A DNA stretch of 64,000 bases from positions 1,550,001-1,614,000 of the forward strand of contig LSAX01000011.1 in NCBI GenBank assembly GCA_001557505.1. Direction: 5' to 3'. Made by a program: the position numbers and the translations under genes. Positions 57,901 to 64,000 of the stretch are shown here, piece by piece (position 1 is the stretch's first letter; the number at the start of each line of letters is the position of its first letter). Origin of the DNA: Reticulascus tulasneorum (taxonomy: Eukaryota > Ascomycota > Sordariomycetes > Glomerellales > Reticulascaceae). The notes under the pieces are model-generated. The model ran no database searches, was not told the DNA's origin, and saw only the letters and a list, made by a program, of their open reading frames with translations.

Positions 57901-60696
57901 CTGGCTAGCTGCTACCCAGTCTGTAAAGGGATTCAAGTTGGAGACGGTTGTGCACAACGGACGTTATTCCGACCTGCGAAAGTTCATATACGAACCTCCT
58001 AATCCCAAACAGGTCACGTATGCGGCAGTCAAGAAACACGAGCGACTTCCCATACCTGGCCTTGATCAGGGTGAGGAACAGAATTTGAGATTTCACTATG
58101 CTCATCCCATCGCTGCTTTGCTTGACTTGTAGGTTCCGCGCGTCATTTTCCGCAGATTGAGCTGACAATATCATGTAGCAATCGAGAAAATCTCTCCGAC
58201 ATTACACTTGAGCCACGGGATTGTCTCACACTATGGCGCTCCATGAAGAAGCATCAAACGGCCGACTTCCCGATCGACGAGTCGCTTAATCCAGAGATAT
58301 GTCTTCCTGAGATTGTTAAGAAGGCAAACATTATCCAGTGGGAGGCTGAGCTGAAGAAGTTTCTGCAAGATTGGATGAAATCTCCAACCTCTCCGTTTAG
58401 CAAGGTTCGCGCAGAGCTTCTTGGACAGCTTAACGGCGTTCGAACCGCTGTAGGAGAGTTGCACAGTGGTGAGGAACATTCCGACTCCGCCGCCAAATCC
58501 TCTTACGCCGTAACTTTGGTTCCATTGCTGTACGATCTTCATAATCAAGATGCACTACCTGTCATCGTGTTCAACTATGATCGAATTGAGTGCGAGCTAG
58601 GTATAGAGGCAGTTGTCGACCACCTTAAAGCAGCGGAGCAGGAATGGAAGGACTCTACTCCTGAATGGGGCGAAAAAGTCAAGGAGCATGAGAAGTGGAA
58701 GAAAGCGGCATCTAAGGCGGCTCTGAAGAACGATAAGTCTTCAACAAAGGATAAGAAGAGCAGTAGTACCGGAGAAGATGGGAAGGTGTCCAAACTGGAA
58801 ATGGCTCGTGTCGACGGCAACGCTGATGTTAGTCCATGGGCAAGATTCAACCCTGACGCACCCATCGACCGATTTACCTTTGCGGACACGAGCAAGCTCT
58901 CGCAAAGTGACTTCGATGAGATGGTCTGGCATCTTGACGACGAGAAAGTCCCAGCATGGCTAATCGATGCACTGAGACGAGGATTGGGTGTACATCACGC
59001 TGGTCTCAATCGCAGGTACAGGCAAATGTGAGTTATATCTGGGGGAAAGCTTCATCAACGATATACAGGCACTGACAGGTTTAATAGCGTCGAGATACTC
59101 TTCCGAAAAGGATACCTACGGGTTGTCATGGCTACAGGCACATTGGCCCTCGGTGTCAACATGCCTTGCAAAACAGTCGTATTCTGTGGAGATTCCGTTT
59201 TTCTAACTGCGTTGAACTACCGGCAAGCATCCGGCCGAGCTGGCCGCCGAGGATTTGACCTGTTAGGCAACGTAGTATTCTTGGGTATCTCCCCCGAAAG
59301 AGTCTTCGAGATCATGTCGTCCAGACTGCCGGATCTGAGAGGTCACTTTCCCATTTCTGCAACACTTATTCTACGCCTGTTCAGTCTTCTCCACGGCACA
59401 CAAAATTCAGAATATGCAGTGACGGCTCTACAGTCTCTTCTGTCGCTCACGCGACTTTATCTTGGTGGTCCCGAGGCGCAGTTGTCCATCAAACATCATG
59501 TGAGGTTCTCGATTGAGTACCTTCGGCGACAGTACCTCTTGTCGGAAGACGGTAAGCCCTTGAACTTCTCGGGCTTGGTTAGCCATCTTTACTACACGGA
59601 GAATGCCGCCTTTGCATTTCACTCATTGTTGAAGGGTGGTTATTTTCATCAGTTGAGTTCCAACATTGATGAGAAGCCCGAGAAAGTCGTCCTAGAACTT
59701 GTTCTTGTGCTGTCACATATTTTCGGAAGAATCCCTATACAGCAAAACTCAAAGACATGGCGCGAAGAAGTCAGTCATGGATCTCCATCCCAAGTGTTTC
59801 TGCCGCCACTGCCGCAAGCGGCTGAAGAGATTTTGCTGAACCACAACAAGGAGACTTTGGGAGTATTCGTTAATTACGTTGACTCCTATGTCAAAGAGCA
59901 TCTGTCGCACAAGCCGGAGCACTCATTGCCATTCACAAAAACGATTGTGGGACATAAAAACTCAAGCAGCAAGAAAGTATTCGACCACGTCCCATCCCCA
60001 ACTATTCGGTCGCCCTTCGTGGCGTTGTCAAAGCCCACGGACAAGTTCAATACAATCCATGAGTTCTGTTCGGAAGTCCGGGATGGTGTGTTCCTCGAGG
60101 AATCGGCGATTCCTTATCTCTCTGTTGAGGGGCATGATACCGACGTTCGTTTCAACGGTTATATCTACGACTTCTTCAAGCACGGAGACATGAAGGCGAT
60201 AAGTCGCGACAACCGTATCAAAGCCGGCGATGTATGGCAATGCTTGAAGGACTTCTCCCTCGTGATGGCGACTATTGTGACTAGCATTGACAACTATATG
60301 AAAGCGGAGGAATCTGTTGATGATATAGACATGCTAGAGGTGGGCGATGCTCAAGATGCAGAGGAGCAATATGCTGAGGTGGTCGTGACCGAGGCTAAGA
60401 AGCCGCTTGTTGAGCCCTCTGCTGCTGCTGCTGCTGCTCCTAAAGCAAAATCCAAGAAAAAGCAGGTTGTCGGGGACAGCTGGGACCAGTCAGATGATGA
60501 CACGGATGACTCTGATGGGGACTGGGATGCCAAGTCTGAAAAAGACTCTACCCGCCCAGCTTCTCGCGAGTCCTCGACACAGGCGACATCTTGGGGAGGA
60601 GAAGAAGGAGGGAAGCAGAGCCTTGAAAATGTCCTAAAGGCATTCAAGACGCTGCAGGAAGAATTTGACACCAAGTTCCGCAAAGTGTGGGCTTAG
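54919..60696 (+). CDS. DDX60-like DExH-box (Ski2-type) RNA helicase, 1,826 aa, six exons
   Basis: The exons are 54919-55093, 55170-55603, 55659-57033, 57090-58128, 58179-59027 and 59088-60696, joining to 5,481 bases. The introns are 50-76 bases. Intron 3 (57034-57089) is GC-AG rather than GT-AG. The N-terminus has a PIN-like fold pattern (DIAGDFAGKELFVVHGDSLL, then FDIIFFRNH) as in DDX60 proteins. A helical middle with a Lys/Pro/Ser low-complexity repeat follows. The Ski2-like helicase core carries APTSAGKT (about residue 788), DEVH (about 892), ALSATVGN, ATGTLALGVN and QASGRAGRRGFD (about 1340). The C-terminal helical domain ends in an acidic/Ala-rich tail. Vertebrate DDX60 acts in antiviral RNA sensing. 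The role of fungal homologues is not established; RNA surveillance or antiviral defence is inference. Human DDX60 has about 1,700 residues, so the length fits. Confidence 0.88.
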
Positions 60697-60949
60697 AGTC
60701 GATTCGATTCTCTTAGGGTGCGGATCTGGTGCGGTGCCAGCTGGAACGGAGCTGTCGGGGGTCAACAAAAAGGCTATGTTGTTATAGGGGGAGAGAGAGA
60801 TGGTGTTGCAGAATCAGTATGCCATGAAATGCGTGTAGATTTAGCTTAGCGCAAGCTCACCATGTGGCAGCCTCACGTTACGGAAAATGGAGCTCATTAG
60901 TAAATCTGTATTATTTTGCTCTAGTGTTTAGGATGCTTTGTGGCATTTC
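60697..60949. other. Convergent spacer
   Basis: 3' flanks of the DDX60-like and zinc-finger genes. No gene seen. Confidence 0.4.
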
Positions 60950-63550
60950 TCACGCCCTGTCCTGCGACGAACTGCTCCTCGAACCAGGCAGCTGGCCAGG
61001 AATATCCACGTTAAAGAAATCCGACAGATCATCCTCAAGCAAGTGCTGGTGATCTATCTCAAAATACGCATCATCTCCCACCAGGGGAGTGAAATCCTCG
61101 TTTCCTTGCGTTGCGAACCGCACCGTGCTGGCTGGCAGAGAGAGCACGTCATCGCTTGTATTAGGCGTGAGACCTTGATCCATAAGGCCATCAATATTTA
61201 GAGAGTCACGGCTAGCAATCACTGACTCATCAGTGGCTTGTGATGGCACACTCGTCGACGCAGTTTCCAGGCGAAGCCCCCGTTCCGTGGCCCACTGCTC
61301 GTAGATACGCTCCATGGCGCCTTCAAGCACGACGCGCTCATAGACCGTCCTCTGCTGGCTACGAGCATACATCGGGTCTGCCGTGTTCAGGAAATCGAGC
61401 AGGATGGTTGTCCCAGAGCTAGTGAAGAACTCGCGGAAATTGCACAGGTCCTCAGAGAGTTCGTTGTCGATATAAGCGGACTGCGGGCGGCGGTGGGTGG
61501 GGAAGAGTATGTCCCAGATGGTGAACCACTGCTCCTCCTCGCTCATTCTCGGATCCGCGCGTTTCTGAACCTCCAGACGCTGCGTCCTTGAGAGACCGTC
61601 CGAGTGCACGAACGGCGAGTCGACAACTTGGCACTGTCGAGCGCGCAGATGTTGATCCCGAGTCGGCTCGTCCTGGAATGTGCGCCCGCAGCAGGGGCAG
61701 AAGGCCGGGGCTTCATGGAACCTGTACAGATGGGACTTGACGTACTTGATCCTGCTGAGGACTTTCTTGTAGCAGTGCCGGTGGTTGTCGGGGTTCTTCT
61801 TCCAGAAGGGGCAGGCTAGCATTCTGACGGGTTGGTTCGACGTCTTTGCTCTCTTTGAGCCGACGAGTGCGTTTGGTTCGTCATCTGGCGAGAGGGAATC
61901 GGATCCTCCTTGGGTCGATTGCGATCTCTTCCTCGCTTGACTGGGTGAGCCCGCGTTAGAGGAGTACCGTCTCGGGGCTTTGCTGCCGGTATTAGTGCCT
62001 CCCCTCTGTTGCGCCTGCCACTGCCGTAGTATCTCATCGACTGCGCCGGCAATCTGCGGCGCGAATGGGTCGTCCGGTTGCAGGGGGGTGAAGTCTCCAG
62101 AGGAGTTGGGCACGGAGTAAAAGTCAGACTCCACCGAAAAGTTCCCGTCACTGTCCTCGGAAGTGGCCATGCATTCCGAAATGTCGGACATGCGGCGGGG
62201 AGCGACGCGTTTCTGCCCGTGGCGGGGAGGTTTGATATCGGGAAACGGCCGGGGCTTCAGCCGCAGTACCATAGGTGTTGGTGCCTTCGACTTTGGCCCA
62301 AGGATGGTTGGAACATCTGGTGATGAGGATTGCGAGACTGGCTGGGTTGCGCTGTCATGTTTTCGGTTCGGGATGTGCGCTGTGGTGTCTTGGGCTAGCT
62401 TAAGAGCAGACACGTCTGTAGCAGGACGTCTGCCACCGTTGTCCCTGACTACGATTTCTGCATCGCTTTCGTTTGCGTTTGGTTTCACGGGTCTCAGGTC
62501 TGAGTTTCCTTTCACTCGTCTCAAGATTTTGGGTCCATGACCCCCAATCCCACTCGTGGAGCTATTCGAAGGGCTAGGCGTGTTCCTGGCCTCCCAAAGC
62601 TTGGTGCCCATCTCCTCGGGTCGGAGGGCAGCTGGAAAGCTATGCCGATTTCTTGCGGTTGCGTCTTTTGCCGAGGCGGTTCTCGTGCTACGCTCTTTAA
62701 GACTGCGGGCCCGACGTTCCGGCAGCGAGACTTCCATCGGGCCAGCTGTCAAGTTCGACTTGACTTTGGCAATAACGGCAGCCGCGAACTCCTTGCCATA
62801 CTGCTCATCCGGTCTTTGACTCTCGGCCATTTGTTTGCTCGGCGAAGACTCCCTGGTTGCTGTCTTCTGCGGCTTGGCCTCTAGCCCGGATGCTCTTCGC
62901 GGTGCTCCATCACTAACAGGCCTAGTTTGACGGGCACCATTCTCCTTGCGAACAGTTTCGTGGGCAGCGTCAACTATTGCCGCATCCATTGTGTTTAAGC
63001 CTTCGCAAGAGGGGTAGCCGCGAAGCGAAGCGTAACCCGAGTCAGCCGGGATGTCGCACTGTATCTCATCCATTGCCTCTTGGCGAGCTTGCGACTTGAC
63101 GGTTTTGATGAACTTCTGCACTGGCGTCACATCCTGGTGTACTGGCTTGCCATCCCAGCTGTCGATGGCTTCAGCCTCCTTTTTAAGAGAGTCCTGGGAT
63201 CCCCGATCTCTTAGGTGTTTTCGGGGAGACGTCTTTGCCGCTGGGACTTTGGCTGCTTCTGCAGCCCTGTACGGGAGGTGATAACCACCACGGGGCTCGA
63301 AGGAGAGGCGACGGGTCCCTCCTCCTGCATTGGTGCTGCTTTTCCAGCCTGTCTTTGAGTATCGGCAAGATGCGTCAGTCCATGCGACTTCGTCCCGAGG
63401 TAGTTCCACATGGCCGGCGTAAGACACCCGATTCATGGGCAAAACCTCCCTACTCGCAATACGACGACGCCGCCTCTGGTTCGGCTCCGGATATTCCACC
63501 GCCCGCCACGAGTTGATCCCGCCGGGAGCCTGATCTGTCAATTGACCCAT
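60950..63550 (-). CDS. Fungal protein with degenerate C2H2-like zinc fingers, 866 aa
   Basis: Single exon from ATG 63548-63550 to a stop at 60950-60952. The first 550 residues are low-complexity and rich in Ser, Arg, Pro and Lys (probably disordered), including possible nuclear-localisation stretches (QRRRRRIASR, RKHLRDRG). At about residues 578-645 a conserved Cys/His module reads CPFWKKNPDNHRHCYKKVL, VKSHLYRFHEAPAFCPCC and DQHLRARQC, the pattern of a widespread fungal family with atypical C2H2-like fingers. A helical segment follows (MSEEEQWFTIWDILFP) that recurs in that family, then an acidic tail (DLSDFFNVDIPGQ). DNA or RNA binding in the nucleus is plausible but unproven. The family has no established function known to me. 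Confidence 0.75.
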   Translation of the reverse strand: MGQLTDQAPGGINSWRAVEYPEPNQRRRRRIASREVLPMNRVSYAGHVELPRDEVAWTDASCRYSKTGWKSSTNAGGGTRRLSFEPRGGYHLPYRAAEAAKVPAAKTSPRKHLRDRGSQDSLKKEAEAIDSWDGKPVHQDVTPVQKFIKTVKSQARQEAMDEIQCDIPADSGYASLRGYPSCEGLNTMDAAIVDAAHETVRKENGARQTRPVSDGAPRRASGLEAKPQKTATRESSPSKQMAESQRPDEQYGKEFAAAVIAKVKSNLTAGPMEVSLPERRARSLKERSTRTASAKDATARNRHSFPAALRPEEMGTKLWEARNTPSPSNSSTSGIGGHGPKILRRVKGNSDLRPVKPNANESDAEIVVRDNGGRRPATDVSALKLAQDTTAHIPNRKHDSATQPVSQSSSPDVPTILGPKSKAPTPMVLRLKPRPFPDIKPPRHGQKRVAPRRMSDISECMATSEDSDGNFSVESDFYSVPNSSGDFTPLQPDDPFAPQIAGAVDEILRQWQAQQRGGTNTGSKAPRRYSSNAGSPSQARKRSQSTQGGSDSLSPDDEPNALVGSKRAKTSNQPVRMLACPFWKKNPDNHRHCYKKVLSRIKYVKSHLYRFHEAPAFCPCCGRTFQDEPTRDQHLRARQCQVVDSPFVHSDGLSRTQRLEVQKRADPRMSEEEQWFTIWDILFPTHRRPQSAYIDNELSEDLCNFREFFTSSGTTILLDFLNTADPMYARSQQRTVYERVVLEGAMERIYEQWATERGLRLETASTSVPSQATDESVIASRDSLNIDGLMDQGLTPNTSDDVLSLPASTVRFATQGNEDFTPLVGDDAYFEIDHQHLLEDDLSDFFNVDIPGQLPGSRSSSSQDRA

Positions 63551-64000
63551 GGTGTGATTGTGCGAAACTCTGTTCGACTAAAACGAGACGGTAGGCAGAC
63601 AGCAGACTCGCGCACGCTTTGCGAACTGCGCAATTGGGATGGTTTGGAGGGGAAATGAACACATTGGAATAGCTGCGAAAACGGCTGCCTCCCTAGGACG
63701 AAAGGGAAATCGTCGAAGAGCGCAGCTGCGCTCTTCGCCGGTGTGTCAGTGTTGGGGTCCGTTTCGGGGGTCCTAGATCATTAGGCCAAGCGTGTCAGCC
63801 AATGACACAGATGTCATCGCCACATCGGCCGCTCAAAACGGACGTCGAGCATGCAGGCTGCGACTGACTGCATCGACCTGCATGAAACCTGGCACCGCGG
63901 TGAACCAGTTCGGGCCCTGATGGGATGCCCTAGAGGGCAGCGTAACAGCGCGTTTGTGCCCTTCGACTGAATCGCTGATAGCAGTTGCGAAAGCGTCTAT
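63551..64000. other. Upstream region of the zinc-finger gene; window end
   Basis: Promoter of the minus-strand zinc-finger protein. No gene seen in the remaining 450 bases; a neighbour may lie beyond the window. Confidence 0.4.

Noticed and set aside
60415..60440. GCT trinucleotide run (poly-Ala) in the DDX60-like tail as an expansion locus
   Set aside because: Only about six codons, common in fungal low-complexity tails. Not remarkable.

Overview
The window comes from a filamentous ascomycete (Pezizomycotina, most like a Sordariomycete). The signs are short GT-AG introns of about 45-100 bases, families restricted to filamentous fungi (Zn2Cys6 regulator, DUF3824 protein, involucrin-repeat protein, CBM1-tailed xylanase, TRI5-like terpene synthase), an HDEL-terminated ER chaperone, and lineage-specific genes lying beside housekeeping ones. 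The species cannot be fixed from the sequence alone.

Layout. (1) 1-7.3 kb: the 3' part of a giant Glu/Pro-repeat (involucrin-repeat-like) protein, whose frame is broken inside the repeats. (2) 7.3-30 kb: an accessory, repeat-marked segment. It holds an unrecognised minus-strand ORF with a damaged 5' extension, a TRI5-like terpene synthase, a cytochrome P450, a secreted class II heme peroxidase, a decayed SRPK-like kinase, a GH10 xylanase with a CBM1 tail, a decayed STAND-N/ankyrin-type gene and a secreted berberine-bridge-type oxidase. Four tracts of a 12-base tandem repeat with a shared consensus occur only here, at 9.96, 15.8, 18.6 and 20.9 kb. (3) 30-38 kb: a small-molecule or transport group made of a C-terminally truncated FAD monooxygenase, a 14-TM MFS exporter, a Zn2Cys6 regulator and a MAL-type sugar permease. 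(4) 38.2-42.7 kb: 4.5 kb without a recognisable gene. (5) 42.7-64 kb: mostly core genes, namely a DUF3824 protein, an SCJ1-like ER DnaJ protein, a PRP2-type spliceosomal DEAH helicase, a secreted cysteine-containing protein, a DDX60-like Ski2-type helicase and a degenerate-zinc-finger protein.

How the genes may work together. The peroxidase, xylanase-CBM1 and BBE oxidase are all secreted and fit growth on plant cell walls. The terpene synthase and P450 are 1.4 kb apart and could be a minimal terpenoid pair. The FAD monooxygenase, MFS exporter and Zn2Cys6 regulator look like a remnant of a secondary-metabolite cluster, because the monooxygenase stops before its C-terminal FAD motif where it runs into the exporter gene. 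At least three genes in 8-26 kb carry stops or frameshifts, so that segment appears to be decaying or fast-evolving. No tRNA, rRNA or CRISPR array was found. No wholly new system can be claimed. The most unusual items are the fungal DDX60-like helicase with a GC-AG intron, the 12-base repeat family, and the broken hypervariable EEP-repeat gene.
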